In this document: one piece after another, positions 53,079 to 61,522 of the stretch | Layout: each line of letters opens with the position of its first letter | Numbering within the stretch: the stretch's first letter is position 1 | The notes under the pieces: model-generated | Told to the model about the DNA's origin: nothing | Database searches by the model: none | The model's input: the letters and a program-made list of their open reading frames with translations, nothing else | Origin: Streptosporangiaceae bacterium | GTDB lineage: Bacteria > Actinomycetota > Actinomycetes > Streptosporangiales > Streptosporangiaceae | Reading direction: 5' to 3' | Assembly (NCBI GenBank): GCA_019245115.1 | Contig: JAFARZ010000284.1 | Location: forward strand, 1 to 61,832 | Length of the DNA stretch: 61,832 nucleotides | Made by a program: the position numbers and the translations under genes

Positions 53079-54644
53079 ATGGCGGGCATACTCGCGCAAC
53101 TGGCCGAGCGCGGGCCGGGGCAGCCTGCCCTGGCCGACGATCATGGCGCCATGCTGAACTGGACCGATCTGGACCAGCGGGTCAATCAGTGGATGAGCGT
53201 CCTGCGCGAGCACGGCCTGCGGGCCGGTGACCGGGTGGCGCTCGTGACCGGGAACCGGCTGGTGACTTTCGAGGTGCTGCTGGCGTGCCTGCACAGCGGG
53301 CTTGTCGCGGTCCCGGTGAGCTGGCGGCTGACAGCTTCGGAGATCGGCTACCTGCTGGCCGATTCCGGCGCCAGCGCCCTGGTGACCGAGCCCGGTTACG
53401 CGGTGCGGGCCACCGAGGCGGCCGCGCTGTCCGGAACAGCGCCCAGGCTGGCCGCGGTGCTCGGCGATACGGGCGTAGCGGGCCTGGCCTCGACGGAGAA
53501 GCTGATGGCCAGCGCCGATCCGGCCGAGCCACCCGGGCAGTGCTCGGGCTCTGTCATGCTCTACACCTCGGCCACGACGGGGCGCCCGAAAGGGGTATTG
53601 ACCTCCTTGTTCTCTCCCGGAGCCAGCCTCGGCCGGATCACCAGAACCACGGCCGCACTGGGCGAGACACTCGGCATCCCGCACAACGGCCGGTCGCTGC
53701 TGGTGGGACCGTGGTACCACGCCGCGCAGCTCTTCTTCTCGCTGTTCCCGCTGCTCCGCGGCTGCACTGTGGTGATGCGGCACCGCTTCGATCCCGCCGC
53801 GACGCTCAGGGACCTGGACCACGAGCGGATCACCCTCTGCCACATGGTGCCCACCCAATTCATCCGTCTCCTCGCCCTCGATGCGCGGACGCGGGCTGCC
53901 TTCACCGGCGGCCGCCTGCAGCGTGTCTGGCATGGCGGGGCGGCCTGCCCGTCTGGCGTCAAGCGGGCGATGATCGACTGGTGGGGCCCGGTCCTCGTGG
54001 AGTACTACGGGGCGACCGAGGCGGGGATAGTCACGGTTATCGACTCGGCCGAGTGGCTGGACAGGCCGGGCAGCGTCGGCCGCCCGCTGCCGCCGACCGA
54101 GGTGCTCGTGGTGGGTGAGGACGGCACGGAATGCCCGCCTGGCGTGTCCGGCCAGGTGTACGTCCGCCGGCCCGCCCAGCTTGATTTCGAGTATCACAAC
54201 GCGCCCGGCAAGACCGAGGCCGCGCATCTGAGGCCCGGCGTTTTCACCGTCGGTGACCTCGGCCGCCTCGATCCGGACGGCTACCTTTACCTCACCGGGC
54301 GCACCCTGGACACCATCATCTCGGGCGGCGTGAACATCTACCCGGCCGAGATCGAGGCGGTGCTCCTGGACCATCCCGCGGTCCGCGACGCGGCCGTCAT
54401 CGGGATCCCGGATGAGGAATTCGGCGAGCGAGTGCTCGCCGTCATCGAGCCAGATGCGGGTGTCGAGCCGGATCCGGGCCTGGAACCCGCCGGTGACCTC
54501 ACGACGGTACTCGACGCTCATTGCCGGAAGCGGCTGGCTGACTACAAGCGGCCGCGCGCCTACCGCCTGGTTTCCCAGCTGGGCCGGGAGCCCAGCGGCA
54601 AGCTGGATAAGCGGGCGCTGCGCGCCCCGTTCTGGAAGACGTGA
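53079..54644 (+). CDS. Acyl-CoA synthetase (AMP-binding), cluster copy 4
   Basis: A 521-residue class I adenylate-forming ligase: MLYTSATTGRPKGVL (Ala replaces the usual Gly of SGTTG), VEYYGATEAGIVT, VFTVGDLGRLDPDGYLYLTGR, SGGVNIYPAEIE and C-terminal PSGKLDKRAL. It most resembles fatty or aryl acid-CoA ligases. Substrate unknown; its position beside the P450 suggests it supplies or processes the same acid. GGAGGAG precedes ATG 53079. Confidence 0.9.
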   Translation: MAGILAQLAERGPGQPALADDHGAMLNWTDLDQRVNQWMSVLREHGLRAGDRVALVTGNRLVTFEVLLACLHSGLVAVPVSWRLTASEIGYLLADSGASALVTEPGYAVRATEAAALSGTAPRLAAVLGDTGVAGLASTEKLMASADPAEPPGQCSGSVMLYTSATTGRPKGVLTSLFSPGASLGRITRTTAALGETLGIPHNGRSLLVGPWYHAAQLFFSLFPLLRGCTVVMRHRFDPAATLRDLDHERITLCHMVPTQFIRLLALDARTRAAFTGGRLQRVWHGGAACPSGVKRAMIDWWGPVLVEYYGATEAGIVTVIDSAEWLDRPGSVGRPLPPTEVLVVGEDGTECPPGVSGQVYVRRPAQLDFEYHNAPGKTEAAHLRPGVFTVGDLGRLDPDGYLYLTGRTLDTIISGGVNIYPAEIEAVLLDHPAVRDAAVIGIPDEEFGERVLAVIEPDAGVEPDPGLEPAGDLTTVLDAHCRKRLADYKRPRAYRLVSQLGREPSGKLDKRALRAPFWKT

Positions 54645-54645
54645 C

Positions 54646-55881
54646 GTGCTCGCGGACCCCGCCGTCTACGGCGCCGGCGTGCCCTGGCAGGAATTCGCCC
54701 GCCGCCGCCGTGCGGCGGCCGTGACATGGGTCGATGAGCCGGCCCTGCGCCGGCACAGCACGGCCGGGGGAGTCCGGTCGCATCGTGGCAGCGGGTTCTG
54801 GGCGGTGACCCAGCACGCGGCGATCGTCAGTGCCTCACGGTCGCCAACGGTATTCTCCTCTGCCGCTCGCGGCGCGTTCCTCGCGGACCCGGAAACAGCC
54901 GAGGACCTGGAGCGGGCGCGGCAGCTCCTGGTGAACATGGACGCGCCCGAGCATGGCCGGATCCGCCACCTGGTCACCGCGGCGTTCACCCCGCGAGCTG
55001 TGCACGCGCTGTCCGCCAGCATCCACGATCACGCCGCCCGGCTGGCCGGACGGGCGCTGGCCGCTGGAGGTTTCGACGCGGTCGCGGACATCGCCGCCGA
55101 GCTGCCGCTGCTCGTCCTCGCGGACCTGCTCGGCATCCCGCGCTCCGACCGCGGGCTGCTGTTGCGGTGGAGCAACAACCTGGTCGGGTTCGACGATCCC
55201 GAGTACGGAGCGGGCAGCGTCGACAGCTACCGGGAAACCTTTGGCGAAGCCTTCCGGTACGCGCGCGATCTGGCCGCGCGGCGGCGGCGCTCGCCCGGCG
55301 ATGACCTCATCAGCGGCTTGGTCGCCGCCAACGGAACCGGACGCCGGCTGACCGATCAGGAGTTCTGCCAGCTCTGGCTGCTGCTGGTGATCGCGGGCAA
55401 TGAGACGACCCGGCACCTGCTGTCCGGTGCCCTGCTCGCGCTGGCGGAACAGCCGGACCAGGTCAGCATGCTGGTGGCTGACCCGGGCCGCACGCCCCGG
55501 GCGGTGGACGAGCTGCTGCGCTGGGTCACCCCGATCATGCAGTTCCGGCGCACCGCCCTCGCCGACACCGAACTCGGCGGCCAGCGGATCCGGGCCGGCG
55601 AGAAGGTGGTGCTCTACTACATCTCGGCCAACCGGGACGAGACGGTCTTCCGCGCGCCGGACCGGCTCGACCTCGGGCGTCAGCCCAACCCTCACCTGGC
55701 GTTCGGGGTCGGACCGCACTACTGCCTGGGGTCGCACCTCGCGCATCTCGAGACGCGGATCATGCTCGACGCGATGCGCCCGTACTTGGCGGATCTGCGG
55801 CTGGCCGGGCCGGTCACACGGCTCCAGTCGAGCTTCATGAACGGGATCAAGTCGCTGCCCATGACCGTGGTCAGTAGATGA
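54646..55881 (+). CDS. Cytochrome P450
   Basis: A 411-residue soluble bacterial P450 with all hallmarks: I-helix AGNETT, ExxR in DELLRWV, and haem loop FGVGPHYCLGSHLA. N terminus starts at GTG 54646, 1 nt after the ligase stop. It presumably hydroxylates or epoxidises the cluster product or a precursor. The 3' end overlaps the convergent oxygenase gene by 11 bp. No ferredoxin of the usual [3Fe-4S] type is nearby. Confidence 0.94.
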   Translation: MLADPAVYGAGVPWQEFARRRRAAAVTWVDEPALRRHSTAGGVRSHRGSGFWAVTQHAAIVSASRSPTVFSSAARGAFLADPETAEDLERARQLLVNMDAPEHGRIRHLVTAAFTPRAVHALSASIHDHAARLAGRALAAGGFDAVADIAAELPLLVLADLLGIPRSDRGLLLRWSNNLVGFDDPEYGAGSVDSYRETFGEAFRYARDLAARRRRSPGDDLISGLVAANGTGRRLTDQEFCQLWLLLVIAGNETTRHLLSGALLALAEQPDQVSMLVADPGRTPRAVDELLRWVTPIMQFRRTALADTELGGQRIRAGEKVVLYYISANRDETVFRAPDRLDLGRQPNPHLAFGVGPHYCLGSHLAHLETRIMLDAMRPYLADLRLAGPVTRLQSSFMNGIKSLPMTVVSR

Positions 55882-56938
55882 CGCGAGAGTCCGGGGTCAG
55901 CCGCAGCGCTCGTGACCTACGCAGGTCCCGAGCGAGGTTGAGGCGCCGCAGCCAGCGGTCCGTGCCGTCGAAGCGGGCGCGGAAGGACTGACGGCCGTGT
56001 ACCACCCGGTAGTTGTCGATGAAGCACATGTCGCCCGGCCGCAGGACCAACTCTCGCAGGACCGCATCCAGGCCGGCGCAGACGTCATCGAGCGCCGCGC
56101 GGGCGGCGGTATCGAGCTTGTCCCGCATCGGGTTCATGTAAGCCGGATCAATCCGGAGATACGGTGCTTCCGGAGGGCCGAACAGCACCGCGACCGGTTG
56201 CGGCGCGGTGAGGGCGCGGTCGACCTGGCGGCTGCTCCGGCGGCGCAGGGCGGCGCGTGCCTCGTCGTCATCGGCCTCGAGCTGGTTCGCCGCACGGTGC
56301 GAGTCGTCGGGAAGGATGTAGAAGCGCTCTTCCGCCAGCACGTCCCGCGTGGCCGCGCCGAGCCGGACATCGCGGATATCCGCCAAGGTCGTTGCCACCC
56401 CGTCGGGGTTACGCAGGCACAGCAGGCCGAGATAGTCGGTCCGCAACGGATGGAAGGCGTCCTCCGTGTGCCACACCAGTACCTCGGCACTGCTCCAGCC
56501 GATCTGCTCACTGGCGTGCTGCTCGATCGGGAAGACGTCGTGCATGATCCGCCCGTCCTGCTGGGTGGCCCAGCCGATGGGCTCGCCGAGCAGGCAGGCG
56601 ATGAGATAGAACGCCAGATCATGCGGCAACGTCTGCGGGGCGGGAGCCCTGTCCTTCCAGTGCGCCGGCGTCCGGCCGAGGGCCGCGTCGTCTATCTCCA
56701 GTCCTGAGATCAGCAGGACGCCGGATGGTTCGGTGAGCCGGAAGCCGCCGACCGTCCGCCGCAGCCAGCGCGGCAGCTCGTCGGCGTAGATCCGGGCCTC
56801 TCGCTGAAACTCCCCGGCTTCGACGCTGTCGTACCTGGAGGCCAGCTCGGCGGTCAGGCCGGCCAGCGCGGCGCGGTCATCCGACCGCAGGTTCACGCGC
56901 AGCACCGGAGTCGGGGCCGGGTCATGATCAAGGCTCAA
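55871..56938 (-). CDS. VioC/clavaminate-synthase-like 2-oxoglutarate Fe(II) oxygenase
   Basis: A 355-residue TauD-superfamily oxygenase. Iron ligands are readable in VWHTEDAFHPLR (His157, Glu159) and the distal His of DNYRVVHGRQSF, with the 2-oxoglutarate Arg in GTDRWLRRL. The HTEDAFH form is that of arginine/enduracididine beta-hydroxylases such as VioC and MppO and of asparagine oxygenases. It probably hydroxylates an amino-acid building block. Overlaps the condensation-like gene by 11 nt. Confidence 0.87.
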   Translation of the reverse strand: MSLDHDPAPTPVLRVNLRSDDRAALAGLTAELASRYDSVEAGEFQREARIYADELPRWLRRTVGGFRLTEPSGVLLISGLEIDDAALGRTPAHWKDRAPAPQTLPHDLAFYLIACLLGEPIGWATQQDGRIMHDVFPIEQHASEQIGWSSAEVLVWHTEDAFHPLRTDYLGLLCLRNPDGVATTLADIRDVRLGAATRDVLAEERFYILPDDSHRAANQLEADDDEARAALRRRSSRQVDRALTAPQPVAVLFGPPEAPYLRIDPAYMNPMRDKLDTAARAALDDVCAGLDAVLRELVLRPGDMCFIDNYRVVHGRQSFRARFDGTDRWLRRLNLARDLRRSRALRLTPDSRVIY

Positions 56939-58220
56939 GACACAGGCGCTCTCTCACGTTGTCGCACGTCAGCTGCGGTTCGGAGCCGGCCAGCCGGAGC
57001 ACGTCGCCGCAATCGGCGAGCAGCCTTGCCACCGTGGCGTGCGTGTACAGCCGCGGATCGTAACTCGCCCAGATCGATACCCTTCGGTTCTTGTCCTCCC
57101 CGAAGCCCAGCTCGATCGGCCAGGTGGCGAACGTGGCGTACTCGTTCCACACCGCTCCGGACGGCTTGCTGTCCAGGACGTCATAGTGGTGCGCCTTGCG
57201 CGGGAGATAGTGAACCCTGACGGGCGGCAGCGGAGGCTCCTTCCCGAGCAGCTCGGTCAGCCGTAGCTGAGGGACATCCTTGTGGGCGAGCGCGCCGAGC
57301 ACGGTCTCCCGCGACAGGCGCAGGATCTCCTCGAAGGACGGGTCCGGCGGCATGATGGTGCGCAGCAGCAGAAGATTGCTGAAGTTACCCTGCACATCGG
57401 CCCATCTCCCGGCCCGCACGCTAGCGATGGTCCCCAGGGTGATGTCCCGTTCCCCGCTACGCGCGGCCAGCACCAGGTTCATCAGCGCGACGGCGCCCAT
57501 GAACGAGGACAGCCGGTACTTCGAGCACAACGCGTGCAGGTTCGCGGTGGCGTCGTCGGTGAACACTATGATCCGCTCTCCCGCGGGATCGCCGCTGGGG
57601 TCGGGACCGTCCGCCCTGATGTAGGCCGGTTCCGCCACATCCTCGAGCAGGCTGAGCCAGTAGCCGGTCAGCTCCTGCGGCAGCGTACGTTCCCGCTGCT
57701 CACGGGCAAAGTCCGCGTAGAGCGCCGTCGACTCCGCCTGCTCCCGCGGGCCGGGGGACGCCAGCATCTCGAGAAGCTCGGAATGCACGCGGGCGGAGGA
57801 CCAGGCATCGCTGATCATCTCATTCAGGTCGACGAGCAGCTCCTTCTGGCCGTCCGGGCCCGGGCACACCCAGATCGTCACCAGGTCGGCGGGCGTCAGT
57901 TCGGTCTGGGCCGGATCCGGGTGGACGGTGAAGTCCGGCTCGTCGGCCTCCGTGATCTGGTGCTCGTACGAGGGCAAGACCTGCCGCACCACTCCGGCGC
58001 CTGATGGCCGGAAAGCGGTGCGGAAGATCTCATGGCGACTCGTGATTTCCGTGATCAATTCGCGAGCGAGCCCCATCCCGGCACCCGGCGGCAGCGTCAG
58101 CTTGAATTCGAAGAGCCGGTTAAAGAATGTGAATTTATCGGTGACGAATTCCTGCCATGCGGCTTCTTCGCAATACGAGATGGGAGCGAGTGCGGTATCG
58201 CTGTCGTCCAGTATGCTCAT
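56928..58220 (-). CDS. Condensation-domain homologue lacking the catalytic histidines
   Basis: A protein of about 430 residues with a C-domain fold: SYCEEAAWQEF, ITSRHEIFRTAF, and NEMISDAW at 133-140 where HHxxxDG is expected. Asn-Glu replaces His-His, while the Asp survives. Later motifs SFMGAVALMNLVLAARSG, VQGNFSNLLLLRT and DVPQLRLTELLG are kept. It may be a structural partner or use different chemistry. ATG 58220 gives MSILDDSDTA; a GTG-like extension to 58265 adds 15 residues. Compare the intact C domain at 20.4 kb. Confidence 0.82.
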   Translation of the reverse strand: MSILDDSDTALAPISYCEEAAWQEFVTDKFTFFNRLFEFKLTLPPGAGMGLARELITEITSRHEIFRTAFRPSGAGVVRQVLPSYEHQITEADEPDFTVHPDPAQTELTPADLVTIWVCPGPDGQKELLVDLNEMISDAWSSARVHSELLEMLASPGPREQAESTALYADFAREQRERTLPQELTGYWLSLLEDVAEPAYIRADGPDPSGDPAGERIIVFTDDATANLHALCSKYRLSSFMGAVALMNLVLAARSGERDITLGTIASVRAGRWADVQGNFSNLLLLRTIMPPDPSFEEILRLSRETVLGALAHKDVPQLRLTELLGKEPPLPPVRVHYLPRKAHHYDVLDSKPSGAVWNEYATFATWPIELGFGEDKNRRVSIWASYDPRLYTHATVARLLADCGDVLRLAGSEPQLTCDNVRERLCLEP

Positions 58221-58265
58221 AGTGCCCAACCATACGATTCTGACGGTATGGATGCCAGGCTTCAA

Positions 58266-60314
58266 TTATTTTCGAGCGCCCCGGCTCATTTCGAGCCGCC
58301 CATATGTCCAGCGGGTGTGCAGCGGAAGGTCCCCGGCCCGCCCGGCGAGCGCCTGATGGCGCAGGCCGCGCCGGGCGAGCGCCATAAGGCGCGGGTCCGT
58401 TTCCGGGTCATCGGTGTCCCAGCCCGCCCGTTGTGCCACCGTCCTGAGCGGCGTGGCGAGATCGCAGCGCGTGAGCACGTCGGCCTCGGCGCCGGTCAGG
58501 CTCAGCTGCCTCCCGGTCCCGGCGGCCAGGACCGGATGAGCCGCCGCCGGGTCGTACCGGATGGTCCAGCCGTCCGCGACGGCCAGGCACAGGTCGCCGG
58601 GGGACGGCTGCGACACCTTGAAGGGCCCTATGTAAAGCGCGCTCAGCTCGGTGGAGACGAAACACACGACAGCGTCGGACGGTGTCTCGACCAGTGGCAT
58701 GCCGCGCAGGTTCAGCGAGGTGTTGAGGACCAGCGGAACGCCGGTGAGTTCCGTGAAGCACCTGATGAGCGTGTAGAAGAGCGGATCGGCCGCTTCCGTG
58801 ACGATCTGGAGCCGGCTGGTCAGGTCGACGTGGCACACGGCGGGAATGCGTTCCCGCCACCCCGGCCGCACCGGCACGCAGCGAAGCATGAACCGGGCAT
58901 CCGCCCGGGAATCGACGTCGAATACCTCGCTCGCGTGATCGGCGAGGACGCTCGGCGCGAACGGGCGGAACGGCTCGCGGAACTTCACGTCCCGGTTGAC
59001 CTTGTCCTTCATACCAGGCGGTCGCGGATCCGTCAGCACGCTGCGGTGCCCCAGGGCCCGGGGGCCGTATTCGCTGCCGCCCTGCAGCCATCCGACAATG
59101 TTGCCCCTGCTCAGCTCCGCCGCGGCGTCGCGCGGCAGCGCGTCGTAAGTCAGCCGCTCGTAGCGCAGCCCGAGCAGGTCGAGATACTTCCCGACCTCCT
59201 CTTCCGGGTATGACATCCCGCCGAAGGCGTGGCGGATCGGGCGCAGGCGGCCGGCCTGGCCGAGCCGCAGATGCCCCTCGTACGCCAGGCCGATCGACTG
59301 GCCGTTGTCACCGGCCGCCGGCTGGATGAAGACGTTCTCGAAGGGGCTTTCCCGGCAGATCCTCTCGTTCGCCACCGAGTTCAGCGCGACGCCTCCCGCG
59401 AGGCAGAGATTCTTCGCACCGGTGCGCGCATGCAGCCAGCGGCACAGTTCCAGCACGCCGCGCTCCAGTTCGGCCTGGGCCTTCCAGGCCAGATCACGCG
59501 CCGGGCGGCCGACGGCGTTCTCATCGGTGATCAGGCAGACGCCGTCCGCGGCCAGCAGTCCGTCCAGAGCGCTGTCCCGCAGCCATTCGCGGAACGGGCT
59601 GAAATCGATCCGGTGCCCGTCGACGGCGATCCAGTCCGCGTGCAACGCCTCGCTGGGGCCGCCGTAGGCGGAAAGGCCCATGGTCTTCCCCGCGTCCGGC
59701 AGGCCGGCGCGGGAATTCCAGAATCCGAGGAGCCGGGAGACGTATTCGTACATGTAACCAAGTCCCGGGTTCAGCGGTATCGCGGGACCGGCCGCCGGGC
59801 GCCACGGCACGTACCGGTTCTTGAAAATCTCCGTATTCTCCCCCGAGCGGTCGAAAACGTAACCTGTCTCGGCCTCGAATCCCTCGGAAGTCCACGTGCC
59901 GTCACCGTCCATGACCAGGACGGCCGCCCGGTCGAACGGGCTGGCGAAGAAGGCCGAGAGCGCATGAATGTAATGATGGACGCCGCCCTTCGGCTGATCC
60001 GCGATTATGACCTTCTCAGGATTCCTGACCGGAAGATTCAGGGCTGCCAGTGGCGCACGATCAAAATCCGGGAGTACGATCGCGTCGACGTCGTCGAGCC
60101 CGACACCGCACTTGGCAAGGCAATAAGCGACCGATGCCCAAGGAAAATATCCAAATCGATCACCGAAGTCCGCCCACATGCCCTCGAGCGAGCGCATGAC
60201 GCCGTATTTCACCCGGTTAAGCCGCTCCTCTTCGATGACGGCGGCAATTTCGCCGTCATTAACCAGGCAGGCGCCGAGGTCATGACCGCCGGAGTAGATA
60301 CCCAAGCTCAGCAT
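58266..60314 (-). CDS. Carbamoyltransferase copy 2 with C-terminal extension
   Basis: A 682-residue carbamoyltransferase. Kae1-like half: LGIYSGGHDLGACLV, IEEERLNRVKYG, metal-binding HHYIH, DGDGTWTSEGF, LCLAGGVALNSVAN. Carboxy half: QGGSEYGPRALGHRSVLTDPR and NTSLNLRGMPLVETPSDA. After the normal end (about residue 580) an extra 100 residues follow (LSLTGAEADVLTRCD, DPRLMALARRGLRHQ), resembling a PqqD/winged-helix-type module that might bind a carrier-linked or peptide substrate. ATG 60314 follows AAGGGAAC. Distinct from copy 1 in length and substrate loop. Confidence 0.9.
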   Translation of the reverse strand: MLSLGIYSGGHDLGACLVNDGEIAAVIEEERLNRVKYGVMRSLEGMWADFGDRFGYFPWASVAYCLAKCGVGLDDVDAIVLPDFDRAPLAALNLPVRNPEKVIIADQPKGGVHHYIHALSAFFASPFDRAAVLVMDGDGTWTSEGFEAETGYVFDRSGENTEIFKNRYVPWRPAAGPAIPLNPGLGYMYEYVSRLLGFWNSRAGLPDAGKTMGLSAYGGPSEALHADWIAVDGHRIDFSPFREWLRDSALDGLLAADGVCLITDENAVGRPARDLAWKAQAELERGVLELCRWLHARTGAKNLCLAGGVALNSVANERICRESPFENVFIQPAAGDNGQSIGLAYEGHLRLGQAGRLRPIRHAFGGMSYPEEEVGKYLDLLGLRYERLTYDALPRDAAAELSRGNIVGWLQGGSEYGPRALGHRSVLTDPRPPGMKDKVNRDVKFREPFRPFAPSVLADHASEVFDVDSRADARFMLRCVPVRPGWRERIPAVCHVDLTSRLQIVTEAADPLFYTLIRCFTELTGVPLVLNTSLNLRGMPLVETPSDAVVCFVSTELSALYIGPFKVSQPSPGDLCLAVADGWTIRYDPAAAHPVLAAGTGRQLSLTGAEADVLTRCDLATPLRTVAQRAGWDTDDPETDPRLMALARRGLRHQALAGRAGDLPLHTRWTYGRLEMSRGARK

Positions 60315-60535
60315 GAAGGTTCCCTTATCAGCAGGCCGATAGCCGCATATATTCTTACCGACGCGTGGAAAGGTGTACATAGCCGCGGGCCGAAGGCGTT
60401 GTTCATGCATAGCTCCAACTGCGTACCTTCCCCACTTGCACGGTGTGGCATGCCCGCGGCCAGGTGCCCGCGCGGGTGAACGCACGGGTGAACGCACGCC
60501 TCGCCGTTGCCCTCGCCGCCGGTTACGGTGGCGCC
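60315..60535. promoter_or_regulatory. Divergent intergenic region before the diiron oxygenase
   Basis: This 221-bp gap separates the second carbamoyltransferase from the diiron oxygenase. It contains two direct copies of GGGTGAACGCAC near 60474-60497 that could be regulator sites. No terminators or ORFs of note. Confidence 0.3.
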
Positions 60536-61522
60536 ATGCGGGAGCTGACGATGCGCGTGCCGGTCGATACGAAGCTCACCTGGCAGTATGAAATGCGGGA
60601 ACCGCGTGTGCTGTCTCTCTACGACCGGGCGAAGGTCTCCCAATGGAATGCGAGCACCGATGTCGACTGGTCGCTCGAGGTGCCATTCGGTGCCTCCATC
60701 GCGGATGATTCGCGCTATTCAATAGCGAGCTTCGAGGCTTCGCCGATCGCGCGGCGCGGCCGGCGGATGTGGGACGTCTTCCGGTGGGAACTCCAGGCCT
60801 GGATGGTCAGTCAGTTCCTGCATGGTGAGCAGGGCGCGATGGTGGCGGCAGCGCGCCTGGCAGAGGTGGCGCCGAGCCTGGAAAGCAAGTCATGCGCCGC
60901 GATCCAGGCGGCGGACGAGGCGCGGCATGTCGAGGTGTTCTCCCGGTATCTTCACGAAAAGCTGCACACCATCTATCCGGTGTCAGCGGCGCTGGAATCC
61001 CTGCTTCAGGACATCCTGGGCGACTCGCGCTGGGACATCACCGCGGTCGGCATGCAGATCATCGTGGAAGCCCTCGCAATGGCCGCGTTCCGGCTCGCCG
61101 ACAGCACTTTCCATGACGACCTGATCAAGGAGATAACCCGCCTGGTCGCCCGGGACGAGGCCAGGCATGTGTCGTTCGGCGTCCTGTCGCTCCAGGGTGT
61201 CTACCGCGAGATGAGCCGGGCCGAGTTCGCGGACCGTGAGGAGATGGTCCTGGAAGCGGCTAGCCTGACCCGTCGCCGGTTCCTGCTGGAGGACGTGTGG
61301 CAGCGGCTCGGCATACCGCGCGCGGAGGGTGCCGAGTTCGCGGCCACCAGCGAGATGATGATGAGGTACCGGCAGACGATCTTCACCAAGGTCACCACGG
61401 CGCTGCGGAACGTCGGGCTGCTCACGGATCGCGTGCGGAGCGGGCTGGCCGGGCTCGACCTGCTGCCGCGCGGCGGCGGGGAGCACTCGCTCGGGTCCCG
61501 GCAGAACGGCCTGATCCGGTGA
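60536..61522 (+). CDS. AurF/CmlI-like diiron oxygenase (ferritin-like)
   Basis: A 328-residue helical protein with a diiron site: Glu in LHGEQGA, EARH in AADEARHVEVF, Glu in IIVEALA and EARH in ARDEARHVSFG. This E..ExxH..E..ExxH pattern is that of p-aminobenzoate N-oxygenases (AurF, CmlI) and related ferritin-like oxygenases. It may oxidise an amine to hydroxylamine or nitro, or act on an acyl chain. ATG 60536 has no clear SD; ATG 60551 is an alternative. Overlaps the next gene as GTGA. Confidence 0.8.
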   Translation: MRELTMRVPVDTKLTWQYEMREPRVLSLYDRAKVSQWNASTDVDWSLEVPFGASIADDSRYSIASFEASPIARRGRRMWDVFRWELQAWMVSQFLHGEQGAMVAAARLAEVAPSLESKSCAAIQAADEARHVEVFSRYLHEKLHTIYPVSAALESLLQDILGDSRWDITAVGMQIIVEALAMAAFRLADSTFHDDLIKEITRLVARDEARHVSFGVLSLQGVYREMSRAEFADREEMVLEAASLTRRRFLLEDVWQRLGIPRAEGAEFAATSEMMMRYRQTIFTKVTTALRNVGLLTDRVRSGLAGLDLLPRGGGEHSLGSRQNGLIR

